Source of the DNA: Clostridia bacterium | Lineage (GTDB): Bacteria > Bacillota > Clostridia > Oscillospirales > Acutalibacteraceae | NCBI GenBank assembly: GCA_017439545.1 | Contig: JAFSIW010000031.1 | Coordinates: 62,001 to 126,000 of the forward strand | Length of the DNA stretch: 64,000 nt | Direction of reading: 5' to 3' | The notes under the pieces: model-generated | The model's database searches: none | What the model saw: only the letters and a program-made list of their open reading frames with translations | What the model was told of the DNA's origin: nothing | Shown here: in pieces, positions 17,048 to 26,416 of the stretch | How positions within the stretch are numbered: the stretch's first letter is position 1 | Layout of the letters: each line of letters begins with the position of its first letter | Made by a program: the position numbers and the translations under genes

Positions 17048-19639
17048 ATGGCGGGACTCTCTCCCATGATGCAGCAGTATCTTCAAATTAAAGCGCAAAA
17101 TCCTGATTGCATTTTATTTTTCCGCTTAGGCGACTTTTATGAAATGTTTTTTGAAGACGCTCAGCTCGTCTCTAAAGAGCTTGAGCTGGTTCTGACCGGT
17201 CGTGATTGCGGCATGGAGGAACGGGCACCTATGTGCGGCGTTCCGTATCATAGTTGCGAAAACTATATTGCACGCTTGATTGCAAAAGGCTATAAGGTTG
17301 CCATTTGTGAACAAACGGAAGATCCCGCTTTGGCAAAAGGGCTTGTCAAGCGCGAGATTGTCCGCATTGTAACGCCGGGCACCGTAACCGAAGATTCTAT
17401 GCTGCAAGAGGGTGTAAGTAATTATCTCGCTTCTGTTTTTCGGTTGCGTAATGATTGCGCCATTGCTTTTGTGGATACCTCCACAGGGAAATTACACCTT
17501 GCCGAACTGGATAAGAATCGCATAAACGAATCGATTATTGCGGAATTGGGTCGTTTTGTCCCTTCTGAAGTCATCATGAACCAAGAGGCCGCTGACAGCA
17601 TTGTTGTTTCATTTATTCAAAAGCGTCTTGGCTGTTGCTATGGCATTATGGATAAAGACTCCTTTCATGCCGATGCATACACCGACTTGGTGACTGAGCA
17701 CTTTAAAGTATCTAAGCCGGAGGATCTAAAACTTTCCTCCGGCTCGGCTGCTTTGTTTGCGGTAGGCGCTGCCTTGGATTATTTGTTTGACACCCAAATG
17801 ACAAGTCTTGAAAATATCAACAGCATCGATATTTATACCAATAAAGAGTTTATGCAGATCGACTTGTCTGCCAGACGAAATCTGGAGTTATTTAATAACA
17901 CTCGTACCGGAAGCAAACGGGGTTCCTTAATGTGGATCCTTGATGATACCAAAACCCCGATGGGACGCCGTATGCTGACTGAATGGCTGGAACGGCCATT
18001 GGTTCAGCCAACCGACATCAATCGTAGACTGAATGCGGTAGAAGAACTGCATGCCAACGCCGCTTTTTGCAACGAACTGTCTCAGATTTTGCGAGGCATT
18101 TATGATATGGAACGTTTAATCACCCGTATTGTATTTCGTTCCGCCAGTCCTAAGGATATGCTTCACCTATCTCATGCGGTTGAGGGTTTGCCGTTACTTC
18201 GTTCTAAAATTGCTTCTTGCAAATCTGAAATGATTACCGATATTTATCAAAATATTGATGAATTGCAGGACATCGTTGAGCTGGTTGAAGGTGCAATTGA
18301 TCCTGAAGCTCCTTCTAATTTGAAGGACGGGCGTGTGATAAAAAAAGGGTATCATGCTGAACTGGATCAGATTCGTTCTGATGCCACTGACGGTGTAACG
18401 CTTATCAACCAAATGGAAGAACAAGAGCGTGAGAGAACCGGCATTAAGACATTGAAAATTAAGCACAATAAGGTTTTTGGCTATTACATAGAAATCACCA
18501 ATTCCTTTAAGGATTTAACACCGGAACACTATATTCGTAAGCAGACTACCGTTAATAGTGAGCGATATATTACCGCTGAGCTGAAGGTGTTAGAGGATCG
18601 TGTTTCCGGGGCTTCTGAGCGCGCCATTGCTTTGGAACACGAATTATTCAACGAGGTTCGCAATCAGCTCGCGGATAAATTAACCAGGGTTCAGAGAACG
18701 GCGGCAGCCGTTGCTACATTGGATGTATTGAACGCTTTTGCCAATGTTGCGCTGTCTCGCAATTATACCTGCCCGACCGTGTCTACCGACGGCAGGCTGA
18801 TTATCAAAGACGGCCGTCACCCAGTAGTAGAAACGGTTTCCGATCTGCCTTTTGTTCCCAATGATTGCAATTTGGACCTGCATGATAACCGTTGTGCGAT
18901 TATTACAGGACCAAATATGGCAGGTAAATCGACGTATATGCGTCAAGTAGCGTTGATTACCATCATGACACAAATCGGCTCTTTTGTGCCCGCAAGCACC
19001 GCTCACATCGGCGTTGTGGACGCGGTCTATACCCGTATTGGTGCGTCGGATGATCTATTTATGGGGCAATCTACCTTTATGGTGGAAATGAGCGAAGTTG
19101 CGGAAATACTGAAGAATGCGACCAGAAACAGTTTGCTGATTTTAGATGAAATCGGGCGAGGAACATCAACCTATGACGGGATGGCTATAGCGCGCGCCGT
19201 ACTTGAGTATATTGCTTCAGACAAACTGGGAGCAAAAGCAATGTTTGCTACTCATTATCACGAGCTAACACAACTTGCGGATTGTATGAATGGTGTTAAT
19301 AATTACAACATCGCCGTTAAAAAGCGTGGCGATCATATTACCTTCTTACGTCGCATTGTTCCCGGTGGCGCTGATCGCAGTTATGGGATCGAGGTTGCTG
19401 CCTTGGCAGGGGTTTCTAAAGATGTTGTAAATCGTGCCAAGGAAATTCTGGCTGAGTTAGAAGCAGATATCCCGACAAAACCCACGGCAGTCTGCCATGA
19501 AAGTCAGCAATTAACTTTTGCCTCTACACCGGACAATCCTGTTGTCAGAGCGCTGAAAGAGGTTGATGCTAACACCTTAACCCCCATCGAAGCGATGAAT
19601 CTGTTACACGAATTATCCAATCAAGCAAAAATGATGTAA
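17048..19639 (+). CDS. mutS: DNA mismatch repair protein MutS
   Basis: Recognises mismatches and recruits MutL. The 863 residues show the full family order: mismatch-binding domain with the Phe-X-Glu motif (FRLGDFYEMFFED, residues 21-34), connector, core and clamp domains. The ATPase has Walker A GPNMAGKSTYMRQ near 620, MGQSTFMVEMSEV near 675, LLILDEIGRGTSTYDG near 700 and ATHYHEL near 735. The C-terminal part includes GGADRSYGIEVA. Start ATG has an AAGAAGGGG site. It is followed 6-15 bases later by mutL. Confidence 0.97.
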   Translation: MAGLSPMMQQYLQIKAQNPDCILFFRLGDFYEMFFEDAQLVSKELELVLTGRDCGMEERAPMCGVPYHSCENYIARLIAKGYKVAICEQTEDPALAKGLVKREIVRIVTPGTVTEDSMLQEGVSNYLASVFRLRNDCAIAFVDTSTGKLHLAELDKNRINESIIAELGRFVPSEVIMNQEAADSIVVSFIQKRLGCCYGIMDKDSFHADAYTDLVTEHFKVSKPEDLKLSSGSAALFAVGAALDYLFDTQMTSLENINSIDIYTNKEFMQIDLSARRNLELFNNTRTGSKRGSLMWILDDTKTPMGRRMLTEWLERPLVQPTDINRRLNAVEELHANAAFCNELSQILRGIYDMERLITRIVFRSASPKDMLHLSHAVEGLPLLRSKIASCKSEMITDIYQNIDELQDIVELVEGAIDPEAPSNLKDGRVIKKGYHAELDQIRSDATDGVTLINQMEEQERERTGIKTLKIKHNKVFGYYIEITNSFKDLTPEHYIRKQTTVNSERYITAELKVLEDRVSGASERAIALEHELFNEVRNQLADKLTRVQRTAAAVATLDVLNAFANVALSRNYTCPTVSTDGRLIIKDGRHPVVETVSDLPFVPNDCNLDLHDNRCAIITGPNMAGKSTYMRQVALITIMTQIGSFVPASTAHIGVVDAVYTRIGASDDLFMGQSTFMVEMSEVAEILKNATRNSLLILDEIGRGTSTYDGMAIARAVLEYIASDKLGAKAMFATHYHELTQLADCMNGVNNYNIAVKKRGDHITFLRRIVPGGADRSYGIEVAALAGVSKDVVNRAKEILAELEADIPTKPTAVCHESQQLTFASTPDNPVVRALKEVDANTLTPIEAMNLLHELSNQAKMM

Positions 19640-19654
19640 AGGTAGGTGAGTTGC

Positions 19655-21610
19655 GTGAGCAAAATCCACGTTTTAGACAAACATACGGCTGAATTGATTG
19701 CTGCAGGTGAAGTGGTAGAAAGACCCTCCTCTGTTGTAAAAGAGATGACCGAAAATGCGCTTGATGCAGGTGCTACGATCATTACCGTTGAAATTAAAGA
19801 TGGCGGAACTACCTATATCCGTATTACCGACAACGGCTCAGGGATTGCCCGTGAAGACGTGCCGAAGGCATTTTTGCGTCACGCAACCAGTAAAATACAA
19901 AACCAATCCGATTTAGATGCCATTGCAACACTCGGGTTTCGTGGTGAAGCTCTGGCAAGCATTGCGGCGGTATCACGCCTTGAATTGTTAACCAAAACAA
20001 AGGAAGAAACCTTTGGAACACGCTATGTGATTGAGGGGGGGGAAGAGGTTGAATCAGATGACGTAGGATGCCCGGACGGTTCCACCTTTATCATTCGCGA
20101 TTTGTTTTACAATACCCCTGCCCGTATGAAGTTTCTTAAGAAAAACGTATCCGAAGGCAACGCGATTGCCGACGTAATGGACCGATTGGCTTTATCGCAT
20201 CCCGAGGTGTCGTTTAAGTTGATTCGTGACGGTAAACAAACCCTGTTAACACCCGGTGACGGCAACCTATTGTCTGCTGTTCACGCGGTCTACGGCAATG
20301 AGTTTGCCTCGTCTCTAATTCCTGTTTCATACGAATACAACGGCATAGTTCTGAGTGGCTACACATGCAAACCTATCTATGCCAGAAAAAACCGCACAAT
20401 GCAGCTATTCTTTATTAATGGACGATTTGTTAAAACAGGAACCGGCTCAGCCGCATTACAAGAAGCCTATAAAAATGCCATTATGGTTGGTAAGTTCCCG
20501 GCGGGTGTATATCATCTGACCTTTCCGTATGATCAGATTGATGTTAACGTTCACCCTGCAAAAATTGAAGTGCGTTTTTCCAACGAACGCATGATCTTTG
20601 ATACGGTCTATTTTGGTGTAAAAACCGCCCTTGAACAAGGAGATACCCGACCGATTATGCAATTGGTAAGGGGAAGTGCCGAGGTTTCAACATCCATACC
20701 TGCAGAAAGTAGGCTGAAAAAAGCTTCCTCCGCGTTTGAAAAGCCCGTTGAACCAACGGCAAAAACCTCCCCGTCCGTTCGTGCGACTCAAACTAAATTT
20801 AATATGGTTGCACCATCGCAAAAACCGGTTACTAACCATCAAAAGCCGATCTTAAATGACTCAGTAACCGAGAAAACCAACCAAAATCAATTGTTTGCAA
20901 AGCCCTCTGCACCTACGTTTAAACCGTCGGTCAGCGGTAATGCCTTAGATATTCTACCATCTACCAAACCGAATTCTGCCAATCAGCCTGAGTCCCTGAA
21001 TGAGCCTATCGTTGAAATTCAGGACTCGACTGATGAGTCGAATATCAGAATGATCGGTGAGGCTTTCAAAACCTACATTTTGGTGGAAGTAGACAACAAG
21101 ATCCTCGTTATTGACAAGCATGCCGCACACGAGCGGATTTTGTTTGATCAATTAAAAGCAACTGTAGCAACGGGGGATGCGCAAATGTTGCTTGCTCCCG
21201 TTACGTTAACATTACGCAAGCATGAATACTCGCTACTGATGGAAAATCAGGAACTCTTGGAACAGGCGGGTATTCTTTTGGACTCTTTCGGTGATTCCTC
21301 AGTTCGCGTGGTCGGAATCCCTATGAATTTAGAATCGCAAGATGTGGTGTCCTTGTTAGATGAGATCGTGTCAAAGCTTGATAAGGGTAGCGCATCGGTA
21401 ACAGCTGACCGATTGGATTGGCTGTATCATTCCATGGCCTGTAAGGCTGCTGTTAAGGGCGGAAAACGCACCACAGACGAAGAGTTGCTCTCATTAGCCA
21501 AACGCATTGTAACAGATGACTCTGTACGGTATTGCCCTCACGGGCGTCCCGTTGCCATGTGGTTAACGCAGTCGCAATTAGAAAAATTATTCGGACGGAG
21601 CGGTTCTTAA
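19655..21610 (+). CDS. mutL: DNA mismatch repair protein MutL
   Basis: GHKL ATPase that couples MutS to strand incision. The N-terminal half has motif I (EVVERPSSVVKEMTENALDAG), DNGSGI near residue 60, and GFRGEALASIAAV near 95. A Pro/Ser/Lys-rich linker spans about 340-460. The C-terminal dimer/endonuclease domain has DKHAAHERILFD near 488, in place of the usual DQHA(X)2E(X)4E, plus the metal-binding CKAAVKGG and CPHGRP motifs. The key Asp, His, Glu and Cys ligands are present, so nuclease activity is expected. GTG at 19655 is preferred over GTG 19646 because GGTAGGTGAG precedes it and the protein then begins MSKIHVLD as the family does. Confidence 0.95.
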   Translation: MSKIHVLDKHTAELIAAGEVVERPSSVVKEMTENALDAGATIITVEIKDGGTTYIRITDNGSGIAREDVPKAFLRHATSKIQNQSDLDAIATLGFRGEALASIAAVSRLELLTKTKEETFGTRYVIEGGEEVESDDVGCPDGSTFIIRDLFYNTPARMKFLKKNVSEGNAIADVMDRLALSHPEVSFKLIRDGKQTLLTPGDGNLLSAVHAVYGNEFASSLIPVSYEYNGIVLSGYTCKPIYARKNRTMQLFFINGRFVKTGTGSAALQEAYKNAIMVGKFPAGVYHLTFPYDQIDVNVHPAKIEVRFSNERMIFDTVYFGVKTALEQGDTRPIMQLVRGSAEVSTSIPAESRLKKASSAFEKPVEPTAKTSPSVRATQTKFNMVAPSQKPVTNHQKPILNDSVTEKTNQNQLFAKPSAPTFKPSVSGNALDILPSTKPNSANQPESLNEPIVEIQDSTDESNIRMIGEAFKTYILVEVDNKILVIDKHAAHERILFDQLKATVATGDAQMLLAPVTLTLRKHEYSLLMENQELLEQAGILLDSFGDSSVRVVGIPMNLESQDVVSLLDEIVSKLDKGSASVTADRLDWLYHSMACKAAVKGGKRTTDEELLSLAKRIVTDDSVRYCPHGRPVAMWLTQSQLEKLFGRSGS

Positions 21611-21611
21611 T

Positions 21612-22574
21612 ATGCCTCCAAAATTGATACCAATTTGCGCTGTGGTGGGTCCCACAGCATCCGGCAAAACCGATTTGGCTGTTGCTATTGCCCAAAAGTA
21701 TAACGGAGAGGTCATTTCTTTCGATTCTATGCAGATTTATCGGGACGCTCCCATAGCAACGGCAATACCTACGTCGGAAGAACAGAAGGGGATTCCCCAT
21801 CATTTGATGGGCTTTTTAGAAAGCCACGAGTTGTTTTCTGTCGCTCGCTATACAGAGCTTGCTCATCATGTGATTCGCGACGTGTATCATCGTGGTAAAC
21901 TTCCCGTTTTGGTAGGAGGTACCGGTTTATATTATTCCGCTTTGCTGGATCATTTGCAGTTTTCCCGGGAAAATCAAAACACTCACAAAATCCGCGCACA
22001 ATTAAACGAGCGCTGTGAGAAAGAGGGAATGGAAGCGCTTTATAATGAATTGCAAGCTATTGATCCTGATGCTGCGGCGGGAATCCATATTAATAATCGT
22101 GTGCGGGTTTTGCGTGCCCTTGAGATTTATTATGCAACAGGCAAAACGATGACCGAACAGGTTGCACAATCACGAGTGAATCCTTCGCCGTATTCTCCTT
22201 GCGTAATCGGTCTGAACTACCGAGAACGACAACGGTTGTATGATCGTATTGATCTGCGTGTTCACAAAATGCTGGAGCTGGGAATGGAGCAGGAAATTCG
22301 CAACGTTTATGAAAAAAATAGCAATGGAACGTTAATGCAAGCCATTGGTATCAAGGAATTTGTTCCCTATTTTCGCGGTGAATGCTCCTTAGAGGCCGCT
22401 GTGCAAACCATTCAAATCAATTCTCGTCATTATGCCAAACGTCAATTGACTTGGTTTCGACGGGATGAACGAGTACACTGGTTGTACCGTGACGATCCTG
22501 CCTGTGAAAGGGATCTGTTGGGAGAAGCAAGTAAAATTATTGATGATTTTTTATTAAAATATAATGAAGGATGA
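21612..22574 (+). CDS. miaA: tRNA dimethylallyltransferase
   Basis: Transfers the dimethylallyl group to A37 of tRNAs reading UNN codons and provides the substrate of MiaB. The P-loop is GPTASGKTDLAV at residue 14. SFDSMQIYRD near 38, the LVGGTGLYYSALL segment near 100, and QAIGIKEFVPYF near 245 are family landmarks. The ATG lies one base after the mutL stop, so translation is probably coupled. The miaB...miaA span encloses mutS and mutL. Confidence 0.96.
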   Translation: MPPKLIPICAVVGPTASGKTDLAVAIAQKYNGEVISFDSMQIYRDAPIATAIPTSEEQKGIPHHLMGFLESHELFSVARYTELAHHVIRDVYHRGKLPVLVGGTGLYYSALLDHLQFSRENQNTHKIRAQLNERCEKEGMEALYNELQAIDPDAAAGIHINNRVRVLRALEIYYATGKTMTEQVAQSRVNPSPYSPCVIGLNYRERQRLYDRIDLRVHKMLELGMEQEIRNVYEKNSNGTLMQAIGIKEFVPYFRGECSLEAAVQTIQINSRHYAKRQLTWFRRDERVHWLYRDDPACERDLLGEASKIIDDFLLKYNEG

Positions 22575-22583
22575 GGGATTACA

Positions 22584-23816
22584 ATGAAGAAAACAAGTAA
22601 AAAATCCGGCTCTTGGCGTCTTATTGTATCCATCGCCTTGTCGTTAGCACTGATTCTGTATTTGGGATATCAGATCTATTCCGTTAATCACGACGTTATT
22701 AAAACGGAATACGCACTGGATTATACCTATTATCAAACTATACCGCTGCAAGGTTTTATTGTACGAGATGAATCAGTATTAACCAATGATCAAAGCGGTG
22801 TATTGGGATATACACAAGCATCCGGTAGTAAGGTTTCGGCAGGGCAGACCATTGCCCGTGTTTTTGACACCGCTCAACAAGCGGCAATTCAAACAGAAAT
22901 TGATCAAATCGATAAAACGATTAAAAGTCTTGATGGGATTCAGGTGGAAGGAACGCAACTGGCGGCCAGCGCGGAGATTTTAGACAGCCGTATCAATACT
23001 GCCATTAACCAATTGCTGGAAATTACCGACCGAGGGCATACACAGGGTCTCAACTCTGTGAGTGATGATTTGCTGCAATTGCTCAACAAAAAACAGGTTG
23101 CACTCGGTACTGCCGGGAGTTTTAATACTTATATTGAGGCCTTAAATGCTCAAAAGGCGGCATTGGTTTCACAACTTGGTAATTCCGGTGCCCCTGTCAC
23201 CGTCGATCAAGGCGGATATTTTGTCAACAGTGCCGACGGTTGTGAGGATATTATTGAATATGATTCCATTGAACAATTATCCGTTGCTGACGTTGAGAAC
23301 GCATTGAATGCAAAAACAAAAGACGTTGCTTGTGTTGGTAAACTGGTTGCATCCAGCGAGTGGTATATCGCTTCTGTTGTTGAGCAATCAATTTCACAGC
23401 ATATTTCAAAAGATGATTGGGTTGAAATCACGATTCCGTTGCTTTCCGATCAGGTGTATCGCTGTCAAGTGGCTTCCTTAACGATGGACTATGCCGCAAG
23501 TAAGGCTGTGCTTGTGCTTCGCTGTTCACAAATGGATGGCGAGGTTGCCAAAGCAAGAGTTGAGAAGATTCAACTACGAATGAACACCTACCACGGGATG
23601 CGCATCAATCAATCTGCCATGCGGGTTGTTGACGGAATTACCGGCGTGTATGTTGTTGATGGGATTTCTGCTGTTTTTAAACCGGTCGAGATTATTTATT
23701 CCGACACGGGATTTGCCATCTGTGCCTACGACACATCAAATACCGACGCTTTAAAACAATATGACGAAGTAATCATCAGGGGAGGGGATTTGTATGATGG
23801 AAAGATCATACGATGA
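22584..23816 (+). CDS. HlyD-like membrane-anchored adaptor protein in a cell-division cluster
   Basis: A 410-residue protein with a Lys-rich start, one transmembrane segment (about 14-33), then a biotinyl/lipoyl-like half motif (residues 55-95, VLGYTQASGSKVSAGQTIAR). A helical hairpin follows (about 100-200), then beta domains, with a second barrel segment near residue 355. This is the architecture of membrane-fusion (HlyD) proteins. No ABC exporter lies nearby. The context, just before yggS, sepF and divIVA and overlapping yggS by 23 bases, is seen in related Clostridia and suggests an envelope or division role, but the function is unknown. Confidence 0.75.
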   Translation: MKKTSKKSGSWRLIVSIALSLALILYLGYQIYSVNHDVIKTEYALDYTYYQTIPLQGFIVRDESVLTNDQSGVLGYTQASGSKVSAGQTIARVFDTAQQAAIQTEIDQIDKTIKSLDGIQVEGTQLAASAEILDSRINTAINQLLEITDRGHTQGLNSVSDDLLQLLNKKQVALGTAGSFNTYIEALNAQKAALVSQLGNSGAPVTVDQGGYFVNSADGCEDIIEYDSIEQLSVADVENALNAKTKDVACVGKLVASSEWYIASVVEQSISQHISKDDWVEITIPLLSDQVYRCQVASLTMDYAASKAVLVLRCSQMDGEVAKARVEKIQLRMNTYHGMRINQSAMRVVDGITGVYVVDGISAVFKPVEIIYSDTGFAICAYDTSNTDALKQYDEVIIRGGDLYDGKIIR

Positions 23817-24537
23817 GGCTGAATTATTAGAAAAATTCAAAGACTTTGATGAGAATTATAAAGTGATTCAGAACAATATTGCCGAAGCCGCGATCAAAAG
23901 CGGTCGCTCTCCCGATGATGTTCATCTGCTGGCCGCTACCAAAACGGTTCCTTGTGAGCTGATCAATTATGCTACCGCTCACGGTGTTCAATTCATTGGC
24001 GAGAACAAGGCACAAGAACTGCTATCTAAATACGATCAGTATCAACTGCCAAAAGAGAATATTCACTTTATCGGGCATTTACAAACCAATAAGGTGGCAT
24101 CTATTGTGGGCAAGGTTGGTATGATTCAGTCAGTTGATTCGTTAAAGCTTGCCAAAGAGATCAACAAGCGCAGTCAAGCTCTCGATTTAACCACAAATAT
24201 TTTGATTGAGGTCAACATTGGTGAGGAGGCATCCAAGTCCGGTACTATGGCCAACCAATTAGAAGAGTTGATTGGTGAGATTTCACAGTTACCCTGTGTG
24301 AAAATACAAGGGTTGATGACGATTCCGCCCATTACCGACACGCCCAATGAGGCTCGTAAATTTTTTTCAAATATTTGCAATCTGTCTGTTGACATTCGGA
24401 GTAAAAACATAGATAATGTAAATATGGATATTTTGTCGATGGGAATGTCTGCCGACTATGTTGAGGCTATTTTAGAAGGCGCCAATATGGTTCGAATCGG
24501 TTCATTGCTTTTTGGTAAAAGAATCTATGTAAATTAA
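23794..24537 (+). CDS. yggS: PLP-binding protein YggS/YlmE (PLP homeostasis)
   Basis: Single-domain alanine-racemase-fold protein that carries pyridoxal phosphate and balances its level. The PLP Lys is in LLAATKTVPCE near residue 50. Other landmarks are FIGENKAQEL near 75, HFIGHLQTNKV near 93, GLMTIPP near 170 and the SMGMSADYVEAI phosphate-binding loop near 212. The ATG at 23794 has a strong AGGGGAGGGG site inside the previous gene and overlaps it by 23 bases; an adjacent ATG at 23797 is an alternative. Location before sepF and divIVA matches the division cluster of Gram-positives. Confidence 0.93.
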   Translation: MMERSYDEAELLEKFKDFDENYKVIQNNIAEAAIKSGRSPDDVHLLAATKTVPCELINYATAHGVQFIGENKAQELLSKYDQYQLPKENIHFIGHLQTNKVASIVGKVGMIQSVDSLKLAKEINKRSQALDLTTNILIEVNIGEEASKSGTMANQLEELIGEISQLPCVKIQGLMTIPPITDTPNEARKFFSNICNLSVDIRSKNIDNVNMDILSMGMSADYVEAILEGANMVRIGSLLFGKRIYVN

Positions 24538-24566
24538 ATGTACTAAATATTCTGGAGGTTATTGCT

Positions 24567-25022
24567 ATGGGATTTATGGATAAAATCAAGAACATTATGA
24601 ATGCGCCGGAGGATGATTCTTACGAAGAAACCGAAGAAATCACAGCTAAGGAATCCACCGGCTATAGTTATTTGGATGAATTCACCCCCCTTTCTACTCC
24701 TGCTCCCGACAAGAAAAACAAAGTTGTCAACATTCATGCTACGACTCAACTGCAGGTGGTATTGGTAAAACCGGAACGATTTGCCGATGCACCATCGATT
24801 GGCGATCATTTAAACAATAAACGTACCGTGGTTTTGAACCTTGAATCTACCCCCAAAGACGTTTCACGTCGGTTGATTGACTTTTTGAGTGGCGTTGCCT
24901 ATGCAAACAACGGCACCTTAAAACGGGTTGCCAACAGCACCTTTATCATCACTCCTTATAATGTGGATATTATGGGTGATATGTTGATTGACGAACTGGA
25001 AAACAGCGGGTTATATATTTAG
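24567..25022 (+). CDS. sepF: Cell division protein SepF
   Basis: Membrane anchor and bundler of FtsZ. The N-terminus (MGFMDKIKNIMNAPEDD) is an amphipathic membrane-targeting helix, followed by an acidic linker. The SepF core lies at about 52-140 (VVLVKPERFADAPSIGDHLN, VVLNLESTPKDVSRRLIDFL, VANSTFIITPYNVDI). Length 151 is typical. A GGAGG site precedes the ATG. The next gene is divIVA, another septum/pole protein. Confidence 0.94.
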   Translation: MGFMDKIKNIMNAPEDDSYEETEEITAKESTGYSYLDEFTPLSTPAPDKKNKVVNIHATTQLQVVLVKPERFADAPSIGDHLNNKRTVVLNLESTPKDVSRRLIDFLSGVAYANNGTLKRVANSTFIITPYNVDIMGDMLIDELENSGLYI

Positions 25023-25046
25023 TACATATAAGGGGGTAACAGAATT

Positions 25047-25931
25047 ATGTTAACTGCTAATGACGTGAGAAACGTAACATTTGCTCGCGCCGCAAGAGGC
25101 TATAAAATTAATGAAGTAGACGATTTTTTAGAACAAGTTGTGGAAACGGTTGACCAATTACACTCCGAAAACGCCGAATTAATCCGTAAATTGGAGGTGT
25201 TGGCTGATCGTATTCAGGAATATCGAAATGAAGAAGACAGCATTCGTTCCGCTTTGCTGACTGCACAAAAATCTGCCGATAAAATTCTTAAAGAAGCAAC
25301 GGAAGAAAAGGAACGGATTCTTGCCGATGCTCGCCAGCAAGCAGATGATGCCGTGCGTCTTTCTCAGGAGAAATCAGTGACCATTGCCAACGAGACCCGC
25401 GAAAAGGTCTCACATGTTCTGACTGAAGCGAAGGAAAAAGCCGCTCGTATTATGTCGGAAGCAAAAAGCCAATCGGAACAGATGCTTGCTGAGTCTATTG
25501 AAGGTTGCAAACTCGAAAAACAATATTTAGAGTTTTTGAAAGAGCAAGAAGCCACATTCCGTCAACAATTGGTTGAGATGTATAAAAAGCAATTTGAGAT
25601 GATGAAAAAAGGTCCTGAATTGTTGAAGGAACTGGATAAAAAGATTGCTGAACGCGAAGAACCTATTAGTCTGAAGCAATCCTTTGCCGAAGATGCGGCG
25701 CCGAAAACACCCACTGTAACAGAAGAACAACAGTCGGCTACCGAAGAAATTAATACACCTGAGTATTCGGAACCGGAAGATGTTCCTCTGCCCGTGGCTA
25801 AGGTTCCTGTTGAAGCCGAAACTTCAACTATTGATAACGGTTTTGAAATCAAACGCAAATTTTCCGATATCAAATTCGGCGACGATTACGACATTTCTGC
25901 CGATGATGATTATGATGATTACGGGGTGTAA
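25047..25931 (+). CDS. divIVA: DivIVA-family septum/pole protein
   Basis: Coiled-coil protein that senses negative membrane curvature and positions partners at septa and poles. The N-terminal DivIVA lipid-binding domain (1-60) includes FARAARGYKINEVDDFLEQV. A long coiled coil covers about 30-215, with a second segment rich in AKEKAARIMSEAKSQSEQ. The C-terminal tail is acidic and disordered, ending in an Asp/Tyr repeat (DDYDISADDDYDDYGV). It is longer than the B. subtilis protein (164). A GGGGGTAAC site precedes the ATG. Confidence 0.93.
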   Translation: MLTANDVRNVTFARAARGYKINEVDDFLEQVVETVDQLHSENAELIRKLEVLADRIQEYRNEEDSIRSALLTAQKSADKILKEATEEKERILADARQQADDAVRLSQEKSVTIANETREKVSHVLTEAKEKAARIMSEAKSQSEQMLAESIEGCKLEKQYLEFLKEQEATFRQQLVEMYKKQFEMMKKGPELLKELDKKIAEREEPISLKQSFAEDAAPKTPTVTEEQQSATEEINTPEYSEPEDVPLPVAKVPVEAETSTIDNGFEIKRKFSDIKFGDDYDISADDDYDDYGV

Positions 25932-25934
25932 CGG

Positions 25935-26414
25935 TTGAAGAAAGTAGCGTTACCCCTAGGCCTTGCTTCTCTGATTCTGATCATCGATCAAGTATTAAAA
26001 CAACTGGTTTTTCAACGTTTTACGTTGGGTGATACCTTTGTATTGATTCCTCATTGTCTTGAGTTCTGTTACGTTCATAATTTCGGCTCGGTGATGGGAA
26101 TCGTCGATCAGGCTCGTTGGCCCTTGGTATTTGGAACAGCTCTTGCTATTGTTGCATGCTTTTTCGTTCTATTTTCTAAAAAGTGTAAATCCGGCATATT
26201 ACGACTCGCATTTGGCTTGATCATCGGCGGTGGAATTGGTAATTTGATTGATCGGTTATTCCTTGGATTTGTGATTGATTTTATACGGTTTCCCATCTCT
26301 TGGTTTAATTATTCATTCAATATTGCCGACTGTGCGGTATGTATTGGTTGCGGTCTTATGGTTTTAGACTTGTTGCTTGATACATTTGGCAAACGTAGCC
26401 GAAAGGTGTCTTAA
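25935..26414 (+). CDS. lspA: Lipoprotein signal peptidase II
   Basis: Membrane aspartyl protease that cleaves prolipoprotein signal peptides. The 159 residues have four transmembrane segments. The two catalytic Asp lie in GNLIDRLFLG (near 98) and FNIADCAV (near 124). LIIDQVLKQLV near 17 is a family motif. It starts with TTG at 25935, with GGGGTG upstream overlapping the divIVA end, three bases after that stop. Its clients would include the lipoprotein encoded at 57.6-58.8 kb. Confidence 0.95.
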   Translation: MKKVALPLGLASLILIIDQVLKQLVFQRFTLGDTFVLIPHCLEFCYVHNFGSVMGIVDQARWPLVFGTALAIVACFFVLFSKKCKSGILRLAFGLIIGGGIGNLIDRLFLGFVIDFIRFPISWFNYSFNIADCAVCIGCGLMVLDLLLDTFGKRSRKVS

Positions 26415-26416
26415 CT

